NCBI GenBank assembly: GCA_021154945.1 | Contig: JAJNQF010000465.1 | Coordinates: forward strand, 1 to 5,731 | Origin: Sphingomonas sp. | Lineage (GTDB): Bacteria; Pseudomonadota; Alphaproteobacteria; Sphingomonadales; Sphingomonadaceae | Direction: 5' to 3' | Length of the DNA stretch: 5,731 nt | Made by a program: the position numbers and the translations under genes | Notes under the pieces: model-generated | What the model saw: only the letters and a program-made list of their open reading frames with translations | Told to the model about the DNA's origin: nothing | Databases searched by the model: none | Shown here: positions 5,299 to 5,731 of the stretch, in pieces | How the letters are laid out: every line of letters begins with the position of its first letter | How positions within the stretch are numbered: position 1 is the first letter of the stretch

Positions 5299-5731
5299 AT
5301 GACTCGAACCGCCCCCCGCACCAAGGCGCGTGCCGCCGCTCGCCTCGCCGCCGTCCAGGCGACCTACCAGCACGAGATGGAGGGCACCGCGATGCCCGTC
5401 CTGCTCAACGAATTCCACCAGCACCGGCTCGGCGCGACGATCGAAGATGTCGAATATGCCGAGGCCGATGTCGATTTCTTCGACGACCTCGTGACCGGTG
5501 CGAACGCCCGCGCCGGCGAGATCGACGTGCTGATCGAGGGCAAGCTGGCCAAGGGCTGGACGCTGGCACGCCTCGACAAGCCGATGAAGGCGATCATCCG
5601 TGTCGGCACGTATGAACTGCTGGCGCGCAAGGACGTGCCGGTCGCCGCGGTGATCAGCGAATATGTCGACGTGGCGCATGCGTTCTACGACAAGCGGGAA
5701 TCGGGCTTCGTGAACGGGTTGCTCGACGGGA
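5299..5731 (+). CDS. nusB: transcription antitermination factor NusB (3' end outside window)
   Basis: NusB pairs with NusE (ribosomal protein S10) and binds the boxA element of nascent RNA in antitermination complexes, especially on rRNA operons. The 144 residues visible start with a basic, Ala/Arg-rich RNA-binding helix (RTKARAAARLAAVQATYQ). They continue through an all-helical body with WTLARLDKPMKAIIRVGTYELL near 93-114 and end in the conserved FVNGLLDG. NusB proteins usually stop a few to a dozen residues after this motif, so only the tail is missing, cut by the window edge. The ATG at 5299 is the natural start, giving MTRTAPRTK. The order hisD then nusB is, as I recall, conserved in sphingomonads. 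Codon use matches the neighbours. Confidence 0.93.
   Translation, partial: MTRTAPRTKARAAARLAAVQATYQHEMEGTAMPVLLNEFHQHRLGATIEDVEYAEADVDFFDDLVTGANARAGEIDVLIEGKLAKGWTLARLDKPMKAIIRVGTYELLARKDVPVAAVISEYVDVAHAFYDKRESGFVNGLLDG

Overview
The window is GC-rich chromosomal DNA from an alphaproteobacterium, most likely a sphingomonad (Sphingomonas or a close relative). This is inferred from the short-form HisG, from the order DUF2332 - hisG - hisD - nusB, and from the CCCCTCCCGC-type and CCTCCCCC-type palindromic repeats scattered between genes. Both repeat types are familiar from Sphingomonadales genomes, but no database search was possible here.

Layout. Positions 1-190 hold three copies of a 36-bp palindromic repeat in alternating orientation. 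An epoxide-hydrolase-like alpha/beta hydrolase (191-1066, +) begins directly at the edge of the third copy. Next comes a 129-bp inverted-repeat element (1076-1204) that can fold into a four-way junction, then an RcnB-family secreted protein (1347-1826, +) with a good intrinsic terminator (1838-1865). A DUF2332 gene (1866-2966, -) converges on that terminator and is divergent from hisG. The histidine genes follow: hisG (3013-3681, +), a second inverted pair of the 36-bp repeat, then hisD (3806-5101, +). A third inverted-repeat element (5102-5227) separates hisD from nusB (5299 to the window edge, +, truncated by the window).

Function. HisG catalyses the first step of histidine synthesis and HisD the last two. 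HisG is the short form, which normally needs the regulatory partner HisZ; no hisZ lies in this window. NusB is a general transcription antitermination and rRNA factor, so its position beside the his genes probably reflects conserved order rather than shared function. The hydrolase, RcnB and DUF2332 genes have no evident functional link to one another.

The most interesting signal is the use of the 36-bp repeat. Its outer arm supplies the GGAGG ribosome-binding sequence for two unrelated genes, the hydrolase and hisD. Between hisG and hisD the repeat pair lies inside a 43-codon reading frame. That frame overlaps the hisG stop as ATGA and the hisD start as GTGA, so an insertion of about 0.1 kb may have left translational coupling of the two histidine genes intact.
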